Origin: Cupriavidus sp. EM10
GTDB taxonomy: Bacteria; Pseudomonadota; Gammaproteobacteria; Burkholderiales; Burkholderiaceae
Length of the DNA: 64,000 nucleotides
Reading direction: 5' to 3'
Assembly: GCF_018729255.1 (NCBI RefSeq)
Contig: NZ_CP076061.1
Coordinates: forward strand, 2,294,001-2,358,000
The notes under the pieces are model-generated. The model was not told the DNA's origin, ran no database searches, and saw nothing but the letters and a program-made list of their open reading frames with translations. Numbering within the stretch: position 1 is the first letter of the stretch; every line of letters starts with the position of its first letter. A program made the translations under genes and the position numbers. Positions 1-9,246 of this stretch are shown one piece after another.

Positions 1-593
1 ATCTGCGGCGTATGCTCCGCGACCGTTGTAGCGCCGCGATTGATGACAGGGGCAGCATGCTCACCCGTTAGCGCGGACATCGGCACGGTATGCTGCTGCG
101 GCGGATAGCAGATCCCGGCGTCGGCACACCCCTGAGACGTGACTTGCAGCACCCAGGCACCAGGCGCGGATCCTTCATCGAAGGGGAGTTCAATAGTGAC
201 GCCCTTGCGATAGATGTCGACGTCCTTGCCGAACGTCTCATCAAATTTCCGTTCCGCAGCGGGATACGCTGGCGCGAGCAGCCGGACGTTGTCCGGGCTT
301 GCGGAGAAGGCAAAGCGCTCGCGATACATGTAGTAGCCGTCTTCGACATCGAAATGGACAGCGACAGTGTGAGCGTCGACGCGATCTGCTGTGAATCGGA
401 ATGCCTGGTCGGGCGGCAGGAAATCCGCGCCAAGGGCGAACCGCGGGGCCAAGCACAGCAATGCCCAAATCAGACCCGGACGTGTGCCGGGGAGGGGCAG
501 GCGACCCATCAGGCGAACGATCCAGCTTGCCCAGAGCTGTGCAGACCGAGACAGCGCAGCGACCCTGCTTGCAACCTCAATGGCCGGCGTCAT
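1..593 (-). CDS. dsbD: Thiol:disulfide interchange protein DsbD, N-terminal part (runs off left edge)
   Basis: Only the first 198 or so residues are in the window; the rest lies left of position 1. DsbD moves electrons from cytoplasmic thioredoxin to periplasmic DsbC/DsbG-type isomerases. Visible are a hydrophobic leader near residues 41-55 and then the periplasmic alpha domain with its cysteine pair in the motif GCADAGICYPP (Cys156 and Cys162, six apart as in the family). The long N-terminus before the hydrophobic stretch is unusual, so the true start may be a later codon such as Met29. The ATG (593-591) overlaps the TGA of the upstream dsbG gene by one base, which suggests translational coupling of isomerase and reductant. 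The transmembrane and thioredoxin-like domains cannot be seen. Confidence 0.9.
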   Translation of the reverse strand, partial: MTPAIEVASRVAALSRSAQLWASWIVRLMGRLPLPGTRPGLIWALLCLAPRFALGADFLPPDQAFRFTADRVDAHTVAVHFDVEDGYYMYRERFAFSASPDNVRLLAPAYPAAERKFDETFGKDVDIYRKGVTIELPFDEGSAPGAWVLQVTSQGCADAGICYPPQQHTVPMSALTGEHAAPVINRGATTVAEHTPQ

Positions 594-1447
594 CACTGAA
601 ACCTCGCGAGTTCGGGGTCCGAGATTTTCTGTCGCGGCAGCCCCGTGATCCGCGTGAGCTCGCTCAACTTTGGCATGCCGGCTTGCAGATGCACCTCCCC
701 CTTTTCGTCTTTCCAGACGAACCCGGGTGTTCCACCAAACTTGAAGCGCTCCATCAGGATGGCGTTGCTTTCCAGCCCCTTCTGAATCGAGGCAGCCTTG
801 CCAGGTTCCATCTTCAGCGTCGCGGTCCACGGCTTGCCGTGATTCGACTCCATCGAGCGGAAGGTGGCAGTTTTGTCTGCCGAGCCCAAGATCTCGACGG
901 CCTTGGGCAGGCTAGATGGCTTGATGACGGCAACCATTACCCATCTGACCTGCAGGCCAGCCGCCTCATAGGGTTGCAGCGCCTTCCACGCGAGGTGGCA
1001 GTATGGACATTCCGGGTCGGTAAAGATGTAGAGCACCCGCTTCGGATTGGCTTGCGTTCCCTCTACGACTTGCGGCGTCTTTTCCAGTTCTGCATACAGG
1101 CCGGAGAAATCGGCTTTCGGGATGTACCGATCTTCGTACTCGGCCGAGAGGATCTTCCCGTTATCCGTCACAAGATTGCCAATGAGCATCGTTTTACGGT
1201 CGCCGGTCGTGTAAACGATGGAGTGCTCACCGTCTCGCTCGAGTACCCAGCCCGTGAGGCCCGAGGCCGCAGGGAAGCTCTTTACGATTATGATCCCGTT
1301 TTTCACGGCGTCTTGGATGACGCCAGGGTATTCGGATGCGCCGCCTGCCATCGAGGGTTCGGCGATGCAGAGGAACGTCAGCAGTGTGCCCGCACACGCG
1401 GCGCTGAGGACGGCAATTTTTGGCTTTCGGAAGATTGGATTGGACAT
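593..1447 (-). CDS. dsbG: Thiol:disulfide interchange protein DsbG (DsbC/DsbG family)
   Basis: Periplasmic disulfide isomerase/chaperone of the DsbC/DsbG family, 284 aa from the chosen start. A signal peptide (hydrophobic residues about 11-28, then PSMA-GG) is followed by a cystatin-like dimerisation region and a thioredoxin-fold domain with CPYC at residues 147-150 and a TP cis-proline loop (GGTPGFVW). The frame is open 33 codons further upstream, but that extension is not signal-like, so ATG 1447 is preferred; no strong ribosome site is seen at either start. Its stop overlaps the start of dsbD, the electron donor for this family, so the two form an operon. Confidence 0.9.
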   Translation of the reverse strand: MSNPIFRKPKIAVLSAACAGTLLTFLCIAEPSMAGGASEYPGVIQDAVKNGIIIVKSFPAASGLTGWVLERDGEHSIVYTTGDRKTMLIGNLVTDNGKILSAEYEDRYIPKADFSGLYAELEKTPQVVEGTQANPKRVLYIFTDPECPYCHLAWKALQPYEAAGLQVRWVMVAVIKPSSLPKAVEILGSADKTATFRSMESNHGKPWTATLKMEPGKAASIQKGLESNAILMERFKFGGTPGFVWKDEKGEVHLQAGMPKLSELTRITGLPRQKISDPELARFQ

Positions 1448-1674
1448 CCGCAATGGAAAGGTTTCATTGGCAGAACTCGGATCGCCGCAGCAGGTCGCAC
1501 AGAAGCGCCTGGTGTTCACGATGAGAGACAGTCCGTGGGCTTGCACGGATCTGGCGGATGCTAGGATTCAATAATTAAGGCGTAGTTAAGGCATGGACTG
1601 CCTCGCCACGTGCGTGCCTGGAGCCCGGACGACGCTGTGAGGGATGCCCCCAAGTCCGAGTGCTCCTCGCTTGA

Positions 1675-3032
1675 TCAGCCGTCAGTGGCGATCGGGAATT
1701 CGAGCCAGACGGTCAAGCCGGTCGACGGGCTTTGCAGCGTGAGTTTTCCTCCGTACTCGGACGCGATGGCCTGGACGATGGCGAGTCCGAGTCCGCTTCC
1801 CTCGACGGACGGATTGCAGCGCCAGAAGCGCTCTGTCGCGTGCTTAATCTGATCGGGCGAGAGACCTGGTCCACGGTCCACCACGAATAGGCGGACCCCT
1901 CGGCTGCCGGTCAGCTCGATGCCCGTATCTACGACGGTATCGAACGGTGCATGTCGCAAGGCATTTTCCAGCAGGTTCCGTATTGCCGACGCGAGGAGTG
2001 CTGGGGGACGTTGACACTGGCTGAGCTGGAGTCGGACGGTGGAGTCACGACGACGCGGTCCATGGCGCCCATTGACGAACCCAGTTCCCGCACTGACTGG
2101 CGAAGCGTGTCCAGAACGTCCGTCATATGTGTGGCCGAATCGTCGTCCCCGGCCTCGACCCTTGCGAGAAGCAACAGGCTTTCCAGGGTGGCTTGCAGGC
2201 GCGACGCGCCCGCTTCGGCGTTGGCCATCGAGCGCTCTACTAGCGGAAGCGGTGCGTGATTGCGCAGACCAAGCAACGCCACCTGGATGTTAGTCTTGAT
2301 GGCCGTCAGAGGTGTGCGCAACTCATGCGCGGCATCGTCCGAGAACTGCCTCTCACGCTGCAGCGCATCCTGAACGCGAATTAAGAGATGCTGCACCGTG
2401 CTGATCAGCGGGCGGAGTTCGCTAGGTGCTGCGATGGCGGGAAGCGGGCTGGTGTCGCCCGGAACGCGCTGTGCGAGGAGCAGTCGTATGCCTTCGAGTG
2501 GAGCAAGTCCCCGGTGAATGGCCAGCCACAGGATCGCGAGACTGCCCATCACCGCGGCGAGAAATGGCACGCCCCCGGACATCGCAAAGTCCCGCAGCAA
2601 TCCACGCCTGACGTTTTCCGGCTCGGCCGTCGCGATCCGTATCCCATCACGTTGCAGCACGTAGACGCGCCAGGCCATCCCGCCGATCTCGTAGGTTCCA
2701 TACCCCGGCTGGGCATGCATCAGACCGGGACTTCCCGTAGTGCGCGCCAGCAAGGTCGGTACCACGGTAGCTCGGGCAAGGCTGATCTCGCAGACCAAGC
2801 CGCCAGACGCGTCTTTGTCGAGGGGGAACGTCGGGGCAAAAGGCGCGTCGGGATGGGCTGTCGGAAGCCTGTCCATCAGGCTGGAGACCATCCTTGCCGA
2901 TGCCTGCAATCGGGCGTCCAGCACCGATCGGACCTCGCGGTTGAAATCCCGGTACATCCATAAGCCAACGGCAGTCCACACCAGCGAAAGCGAGGTGCCG
3001 ATGATGATCAGCAATCGGATCCTAAGGCTCAT
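1675..3032 (-). CDS. Two-component sensor histidine kinase, QseC/TctE-like (one frame break)
   Basis: Inner-membrane sensor kinase of about 452 aa when repaired. An N-terminal transmembrane helix (residues 5-25) precedes a periplasmic sensor region and a second helix near residues 150-170. The HisKA box is DDAAHELRTPLTAIK, and an HATPase domain carries the N box NLLENALRHAP, the G1 motif DRGPGLSP and the G2 motif GSGLGLAIVQ. The reading frame breaks at the run of five G on the plus strand (2003-2007); one more base joins the two halves exactly at the N box. Its ATG overlaps the regulator's TGA (ATGA, 3029-3032), so the pair is translationally coupled. Dsb genes on both sides suggest control of periplasmic redox genes, which is inference only. 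Confidence 0.85.
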
Positions 3033-3698
3033 GCGAACGCTTCCACTGGTCCCAGCCGAAAGCCGAGTCCGCGAACGGTTTCAATTGTCCTTGGCCCGAG
3101 CTTTCGCCTCAGGTGGTGGATGTGAACGTTGACGGCGTTGCTCTCCACATTCGTGTCCAGCCCATAAATGCTGTCCTGGAGCTGAGAGGTCGTCAGAATC
3201 TGCTGCGGGTACTGGAGAAACGCCTGGAGGAGTCTGAACTCGCGGCGCGTGAGTTCGATCAAGATACCATCGCGGTGTACCTCCCCGCTGTCGGGCGCAA
3301 GCGTGATCGCCCCCAACGATAGCGATTGACGATTGTCCCGTCGAGCGTCTGAGAACGCTCTGCATCCTGGCGACCAGCTCGTTGAGGTCAAAGGGCTTTG
3401 TCAGGTAATCATCGGCGCCGGCCTGTAGACCCGTGATCTTGTGCCTGACGGAATCGCGCGCCGTCAGCGCGATCACCGGAAAACTGACACCGTCCGCGCG
3501 CCATTGCCGCAGGAGATGGACCCCATCGGTGTCGGGCAATCCGAGGTCGAGCACGCAGAGATCAAAATGAGTGGATCGTCGTACGCTCTGGGCACTGCTG
3601 GCGTTACCCACGGGCGTCACCTCGAATCCATGCATGCGCAGGCCGGTCGCGACCCCGTCGCATACCAGCGGATCATCTTCGACAAGCAAGACATGCAT
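3029..3698 (-). CDS. OmpR/QseB-family response regulator (one frame break)
   Basis: Response regulator of about 222 aa when repaired. The receiver domain has the acidic pair EDD at 7-9, the phosphoacceptor Asp51 in VLDLGLPD and the conserved lysine in YLTKPFD. A winged-helix DNA-binding domain follows (TRREFRLLQAFLQ, VNVHIHHLRRKLG, ETVRGLGFRL). Between the domains the frame shifts around 3320-3350. Here the simplest repair is removal of one base (or addition of two), unlike the other breaks in the window, which need an added base. It is followed with a 4-bp overlap by its kinase. The divergent DsbG-like gene starts 170 bp away, so that shared intergenic region is a likely target promoter. Confidence 0.85.
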
Positions 3699-3868
3699 TT
3701 TTCTTCACTTCCAATTCAACTGCGACAGATTCTTCCGTCTCGATGTTAACGGTCTGTTAACGCTTGTCATGCAATCTCGACGCGCGCCGCAGACCTCCCG
3801 GGTGCCTTTCGCCGGGCTCGGATACATCATAGGCGCGGCATCCTCATTACGGACCTGACATCGACAGC

Positions 3869-4656
3869 ATGCCCCGCAAAGGGTTCCTTCCCACCATCCT
3901 CCTTTCCGCCCTGATGACCGCTACAGCCGCCACGCCCGAGGAATCCCGACTTTTCGACGTTCTTCGCAAGCAGGGCGTGGCCGTACTGGGGCCCATTGCG
4001 GCGCAAGGCGGGTTGAACGCCTGGGCGGCGGAAAGCGACGGGCGACCGATCGCCATTTATCAGGCCCAGACAGGAAGCACGTTGTGATCGGGACGATGCT
4101 CGATATGGCCGGGCGGGAGGCTGGCAAATCGGACGTGGTCGCGGCAGTACGTGTCAGCCTGTCCAATGCCGTGATGGAGCAGTTGGCGAGCACGACCTGG
4201 ATTGGCGAGGGCAGGGCCGATGCGCCACGCATCGTCTACGTATTTACCGATCTGAATTGCGAATCGTGTTTCAAGTTCTGGCTCGACGCCCGACCTTGGG
4301 TCGACAGCGGTAAGGTGCGACTCCGGCATATCCTTGTCGGGTTGCGCGGGCCGGAAAGTGCCGGTCGTGCCGCGGAAGTCCTGACCGCCGCTGACCCTTC
4401 CTCCGTCTTTCTCAAGCGAGTGGACGAATGCGCGATGAAGGCGGCCCACCCGCATCTGCCCTGGGCGTTCCGTTGCGAGATGCCGACAGCCTCCGCTACC
4501 GAAGTCGTCCAGCACCAGATGGATGGCAACATGCGCGTGCTGAGGCAGTTCGGATTCAATCAGCTACCTGCGCTCGTCTGGATCGACCAGCACGGTGAGT
4601 TGAGAAAGCAGATCGGGGTGCCCGAGGACACGCTCATGAGCATCTTCGAGCAATGA
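3869..4656 (+). CDS. Second DsbG-like periplasmic thiol-disulfide protein with CESC motif (one frame break)
   Basis: Repaired length is 262 aa. It has a short signal peptide (residues 1-20, ending near TAAT-P), a DsbG-like N-terminal region and a thioredoxin fold with active-site motif CESC at about residues 131-134. A cis-proline occurs in NQLPALVW. The frame breaks near 4082, where an in-frame TGA appears; one extra base there restores continuity. CESC differs from the CPYC of the neighbouring dsbG. The replaced central dipeptide should change the redox potential, so this may act on a different partner. It is divergent from the response regulator and could belong to that regulator's regulon. 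Confidence 0.75.
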
Positions 4657-4830
4657 CGGCCAGGATCGCACGGCCGGCCATGGCGCGAAGCAGTGTTCTG
4701 CGCAAGGTCGCGGCCGGCACTGCCAGGGACGGGCGGCTATCGGTCGGTCTTTCGAGAAGTCGCCGGTACGGCGCGGACCCGCCAAGTGGCGAAGGCAGCC
4801 AGCGACCGGCCCGTTTTCTTGCTCGCCTGT

Positions 4831-5841
4831 CTATTGGGGCTGACCTAAAAATAGCTCGTAGCCAAACAGTGCGGCACTGCCTCCCGTATGGACGAAGATG
4901 ACGTTCTCATGCTTGGCATAGCGACCCGATCGAACGTAGTGAATCAGGGCGGCCATGCTCTTCCCCGTGTAGACCGGGTCCAGCAGAATGCCTTCATGGC
5001 GTGCCACGAGATCAATCGCCTCTCTGACCGCGGGCGTCGGCAGGCCGTATCCCGGCCCAATGAATTCGTCATCGACCCGTACCCGGGCAGGAATGTCCCC
5101 GCGGGCAGTTCGAGCTCGCGGCAGACGGCAGCGGCCAGATGTCCAACCTTTTCCGCCTGGACGGATGACGGTGCGCCCACGCTGATACCGGACACCGTAC
5201 AGGAACTCCCCAGGGCATCAAGGCCCACGATGAGCCCCGCATGGGTGCCTGCGCTGCCCGAGGCCACGACGAGGTGATCCGCGGGAACCTGTAGTTCGGC
5301 GGTCTGGGCCAGAATCTCCGCCGCGCACTCCACGAAACCCAGTGTCCCGATCACGTTTGATCCACCAACCGGAATCACATAGGGCGAGCGGCCGGCATCG
5401 CGCAGGCGCTGCGCAACGTCTGCCACCAAAGCGGGCATGTCGGCGCCCGACGGCACAGAAACAATCGAGGCGCCCAGCACTTTATCCAGCAGCGCGTTGC
5501 CCGACGCACTGTATTGCGGGTCCATGGACGGTACACGCGCTTCGAGTACGACCGTACATTGGAATCCCATCTTTGCGGCGGCGGCCGCTGTCTGCCTGGC
5601 GTGATTGGATTGCGTCGCACCACTTGTGACAATGGTGTCAGCGCCTTGCCGCTGCGCGTCGCCGAGAAGAAACTCAAGCTTTCGGGTCTTGTTTCCGCCC
5701 GTGGCAAGTCGGGAGCAGTCCTCGCGCTTGATGAACAAGGAGGGTCCCCGAGCAACTTTGTGAGTCGGGGCAAGTACTCCAATGGTGTATGCGTTCCCCC
5801 AAGAACATTCGCGGGTATCGCTGCAGATCAAGATGATGCAT
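4831..5841 (-). CDS. dcyD: D-cysteine desulfhydrase / ACC deaminase family PLP enzyme (three frame breaks)
   Basis: PLP enzyme of about 337 aa when repaired, related to D-cysteine desulfhydrase (D-cysteine to pyruvate, H2S and ammonia) and ACC deaminase. Features are the N-terminal TPLEYLPRLTKLLG, the PLP lysine region GGNKTRKLEFLLG, TSGATQSNHARQTAAAAAK, and the C-terminal GLPTPAVREAIDL and VHTGGSAALFGY. Three breaks all lie in short runs of C on the plus strand (5097-5100, 5746-5749, 5796-5800); each is fixed by one more base. It is the last gene of a transcript that begins with gltIJKL, 17 bp after the ATPase gene. A D-amino acid, cysteine or related sulfur compound is therefore a plausible transporter substrate. 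Family members are hard to tell apart by sequence alone. Confidence 0.8.
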
Positions 5842-5857
5842 GGCAGGGCGACCTCGG

Positions 5858-6591
5858 CTAGTGGGTAAGAATCTTCGACAGGAAGTCTGCAGCACGGCTG
5901 GAGCGCGCGGACGCGCCGTCGAAGAATTCGTGCGTCGCGCAATCCTCGACAATTTGGCCGGCGTCCATGAACACGACGCGGTTACTGACACGACGAGCGA
6001 ATCCCATCTCATGGGTCACGCACATCATGGTCATCCCTTCGCTGGCCAATTGACTCATGACATCCAGTACTTCGCCGACCATCTCCGGATCGAGTGCCGA
6101 GGTGGGTTCGTCAAAAAGCATGACGATGGGGTCCATGCTGAGGGCTCGGGCGATCGCCACGCGCTGCTGCTGGCCACCGGAAAGTTGCCCAGGATATTTG
6201 TCCTTGTGCGCAAGCAGCCCAACGCGGTCGAGCATCTTGAGCCCTCGGGCGTGTGCCTCCGACTTGCTCCGGCCCAGCACCTTGATTTGTGCAAGCGTCA
6301 GGTTTTCCGTCACGGAGAGATGCGGGAAGAGTTCAAAGTGCTGAAAGACCATGCCGACGCGGCTGCGCAACTTGGACAGATTCGTGCGCGCGTTGGTGAC
6401 GGATGTCTCCGCGACATGAATCTCGCCCTTCTGGATTGGCTCCAGGGCGTTGACCGTCTTGATGAGCGTGCTCTTGCCAGATCCCGAGGGACCGCAGACA
6501 ACGACGACGTCCCCTTGGCGATACGCGTTGAACAGTCGGTGAGTACCCGAAAGTCACCATACCACTTTGAAACATTATCGATACTGATCAT
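5858..6591 (-). CDS. gltL: Polar amino-acid ABC transporter ATP-binding protein GltL/GlnQ-type (one frame break)
   Basis: Cytoplasmic ATPase of the polar amino-acid ABC importer, about 244 aa when repaired. The N-terminus is MISIDNVSKWYGDFRVL. After restoring one base in the C run at 6511-6514 the Walker A reads GPSGSGKST, followed by the Q loop (FQHFELFPHLSV), the signature LSGGQQQRVAIARAL, Walker B (VMLFDEPTSALD) and the H loop (VTHEMGFA). It starts 13 bp after the GltK-type permease gene. Together with gltI, gltJ and gltK it makes a complete glutamate/aspartate-type uptake system, although the attached dcyD-like gene leaves the real substrate open. Confidence 0.85.
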
Positions 6592-6603
6592 GGCGCAACC
6601 TTA

Positions 6604-7272
6604 TTATCTAACGACGGCCAGGCGGAACTGGAGTCGCTTAACCATCAAGCTGAGTGAATAACAAATGCAGAAATATGTGACGCTGGCGATCAGGTAGGTT
6701 TCAACCGGCCGATTGAAGTTGACGCCAACAATTGAGAAACCCTTCAGTAGGTCATAGGCGCCGATGGCGTAGACCAGCGACGTTTCCTGAAACAGGACGA
6801 TCGTCTGCGTCAACAGCAGTGGCAACATTGCGCGGAAGGCTTGGGGAAGCACGACGAGTCGCATGCATTGCCCATATGTCATGCCCATGGCGTAGCCGGC
6901 GTTGATCTGCCCGCGGGTGACGCTTTGTATGCCGGCGCGCATAATTTCGGAATAGTAGGCCGCCTCAAATGCAATGTAAGTGATGATCGCCGATAGCTCG
7001 GCGCCGATCGGGTGCCCAACGAAGAGTGGGATCAGCAGATAGAACCAGAGAATGATCATCACCAAGGGAATCGATCGCAGCGTGTTGACGTACGCCGAGG
7101 CTGAGCGCTCCAACCAGCGTCGACCCGACAGCCGCATCAGTGCCAATACCGTGCCCAGAGCAATACCGCACAACATGGCGATCAAGGTGAGTTTGACCGA
7201 GAAGAAAAGTCCCTTCTTTATGAAAACGAGGAACGTATCCCAGTTGAAGAAAGAGAAATCGAGAGTGTTCAT
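6604..7272 (-). CDS. gltK: Amino-acid ABC transporter permease, GltK-type
   Basis: Inner-membrane permease of 222 aa with HAAP-type topology (about five hydrophobic segments) and the EAA-loop region around SVTRGQINAGYAMGMTYGQCM. The frame is intact. Its ATG overlaps the TGA of the GltJ-type permease (7269-7272), so the two permeases are translationally coupled and probably form the heterodimeric channel of one importer. Length and spacing match the glt/gln type operons of proteobacteria. Confidence 0.88.
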   Translation of the reverse strand: MNTLDFSFFNWDTFLVFIKKGLFFSVKLTLIAMLCGIALGTVLALMRLSGRRWLERSASAYVNTLRSIPLVMIILWFYLLIPLFVGHPIGAELSAIITYIAFEAAYYSEIMRAGIQSVTRGQINAGYAMGMTYGQCMRLVVLPQAFRAMLPLLLTQTIVLFQETSLVYAIGAYDLLKGFSIVGVNFNRPVETYLIASVTYFCICYSLSLMVKRLQFRLAVVR

Positions 7273-8051
7273 TTCTTGAATCCGAGCATGCCAGGTATGC
7301 AGAATCGATTCTCGATGCGTCTTGCGGTCAGGTTAACCGTGAACGTCGATGCGAAATAGAGAAGGGTGACCGCGAGATAGATTTCAATCCCCCGAGACGT
7401 CTCTTCCTGCGCCTGCATGGCGAACATGGTCAGTTCGGAAACGCTGACCGCAAAGGCGACGGAAGAGTTCTTGACTATCGTCATTGCCTCGCTGGTGAGC
7501 GGCGGTGCGATGATGCGAAACGCCACGGGCAGCAGAATGAATCGATACGTTTGCCACCGGGTGAGACCGAGCGCCTGGCCGGCAGCCCGCTGGCCTTTGG
7601 GGATCGCCTGAATGCCGGTACGAACTTGCTCCGCTATCCGCGCGGAAGTGAACAGTCCCAATGCGGTGACGACAAGCACGAATCGGGGCGTGCCTGACAA
7701 GCCGGGAATCAACTGCGGCGCAACGTGATACCAAAGAAAGACCTGCAGTAGCAAGGGGATGTTCCGGAACAGATCGATCCAGATGCTGCTTGCCCGTAGG
7801 ATGAGCTTGTTATCGAACGTGCGAATCACGCCGATGATCGTTCCCATAATCACGCCGACCGCGAGGGCGCAAGCAGCAACGGAGAGGGTCCACCCCCAGG
7901 CGGAAAGCATCCAATCCAGGTACGTAATACTGCCATTCTCACCGAAGCATCGTGGCGAGATCTCGCCACTGATCGTGTCCGTGCAGAAAACCTGCCAGTC
8001 CCATAGATTCACAACAAATCCCACACCTATTGCTGAATGATGAAAGCTCAT
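7269..8051 (-). CDS. gltJ: Amino-acid ABC transporter permease, GltJ-type
   Basis: Permease partner of GltK, up to 260 aa, intact. The family-typical N-terminus (NLWDWQVF...YLDWMLSAWGWTLSVA) begins about 15 residues into the open frame. The frame opens with ATG 8051, but a GTG just before NLWDWQ, preceded by the purine-rich AGGTGTGG, fits E. coli GltJ better, so the real start may be near 8012. The EAA loop is in GIQAIPKGQRAAGQALGLTR, and LFRNIPLLLQ is a conserved family segment. It sits between the binding-protein gene and gltK in a single transcript. Confidence 0.85.
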   Translation of the reverse strand: MSFHHSAIGVGFVVNLWDWQVFCTDTISGEISPRCFGENGSITYLDWMLSAWGWTLSVAACALAVGVIMGTIIGVIRTFDNKLILRASSIWIDLFRNIPLLLQVFLWYHVAPQLIPGLSGTPRFVLVVTALGLFTSARIAEQVRTGIQAIPKGQRAAGQALGLTRWQTYRFILLPVAFRIIAPPLTSEAMTIVKNSSVAFAVSVSELTMFAMQAQEETSRGIEIYLAVTLLYFASTFTVNLTARRIENRFCIPGMLGFKK

Positions 8052-8136
8052 TCATGGTTCGCAGAACATTCTTGAAAAAACTGAGAGAAGGGGGACTGTT
8101 TCGAGTCGTCCCCTATTCCGCTGAGGTGAGAAGAAT

Positions 8137-9024
8137 CTACAGCGCAGGCTTGTCCGAGAGCGTCTTCATGTTGTCGCGCAGCGGCTGACTCATCGGGACA
8201 TTAAGCGTAATGCCCTTGGGCGGGATCGGCGTTTCGAACCACTTCTTATACATCGCATCAAACTCGCCGCTTTTCATGAGGCCGGAGATCGTGTCGTCCA
8301 CGAGCTTCTTGAATTCAGGATCGTCGCGGCGGAGCATGATGGCAAAGGGTTCGACCTGAATGGCATCGCCGATGATTGCGTAATCGCCCGGGTTGCGCGA
8401 TCCGGCGCGTTGGCCATAGAGGAGAATGTCGTCCATGCCGAAGGCAGCCGCCTGGCCGGACTGTACGAGCAGCATCGCCTCGGCATTGTCTTTGGCGGCG
8501 ATGATCTCCATCCCCAGATTTCGCTCCTTATTGACACGACGGAGTACCAGGAGATTCGACGAGCCAACGGTCGAGACGACCGTTTTCCCCTTCAGATCGG
8601 CGATGGAGCCGATGCCGGCGCCCGACTTCACAAGGAATCGGGTTCCCGTGTAGAAGGTGTTCGTGGCAAATGCGACTTGCTTGGCGCGTTCCTTATTGTT
8701 GGTAGTGGAGCCGCACTGCAGGTCGATGGTGCCGTTTACAAGCAGGGGGATTCGGTTTTGGCCAGTCACTGGCTGGCTTTTGATGGCAATGTCATTGCGC
8801 CCGACGGTCTTCTTTACGGACCCGACGATCTTCTGGCAGATCTCCCAGGTGAAGCCCGTGGGCGCTGCATTGTCCCCGAGATACGAGAAAGGAACGGCCG
8901 TTTCCTGGTAGCCGAGCGTGATCGCACCGGAGCTCTTGATACGACTGAGCGTATCGGCATCAGATGCATAAGCGTTGCACGCGATGAGCGTCAGCGTAGC
9001 GATAAGAAGGTGCGCGGATTTCAT
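8137..9024 (-). CDS. gltI: Glutamate/aspartate-type periplasmic binding protein GltI
   Basis: Solute-binding protein, family 3, 295 aa and intact. A signal peptide occupies residues 1-20 (LLIATLTLIACNAYA-SDADT). Conserved features are IKSSGAITLGYQETAVPFSYL near the mature N-terminus, GFTWEICQKI, the ligand-pocket stretch LQCGSTTNNKERAKQVAF and the C-terminal KWFETPIPPKGI. It is the first gene of the importer/desulfhydrase transcript and is likely controlled by the LysR regulator encoded upstream on the same strand. Closest in pattern to GltI/AatJ glutamate-aspartate receptors. Confidence 0.88.
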   Translation of the reverse strand: MKSAHLLIATLTLIACNAYASDADTLSRIKSSGAITLGYQETAVPFSYLGDNAAPTGFTWEICQKIVGSVKKTVGRNDIAIKSQPVTGQNRIPLLVNGTIDLQCGSTTNNKERAKQVAFATNTFYTGTRFLVKSGAGIGSIADLKGKTVVSTVGSSNLLVLRRVNKERNLGMEIIAAKDNAEAMLLVQSGQAAAFGMDDILLYGQRAGSRNPGDYAIIGDAIQVEPFAIMLRRDDPEFKKLVDDTISGLMKSGEFDAMYKKWFETPIPPKGITLNVPMSQPLRDNMKTLSDKPAL

Positions 9025-9246
9025 GGTCGTAGGCTTCCTGGTGAGGTCGGTGCATGGTCGTTGTTGGATTCATTAAAGCAAATTGGAAATTTACCGAGAA
9101 GCGCATTATGTTCATGAGACTTTTGAGTTCTTGTCTAAAATCAATATGGTAATTCCAAAATACAACGACAAAAGCCACGACAAAATGTCGTGGCCATCCT
9201 CCTGTGGATTGCCGATGGAGGCTACGCGATGTTTGATATGAGGAAC

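Noticed and set aside
401-1564. Long plus-strand frame (387 codons) opposite dsbG
   Set aside because: It is antisense to a gene with clear DsbG motifs and has no family cues; in GC-rich DNA such shadows are common.
1675-3698. Reading the two-component system as a decayed pseudogene pair
   Set aside because: Each gene has a single break and otherwise intact motifs, and the same kind of break occurs in some 25 other genes, so sequence error is likelier.
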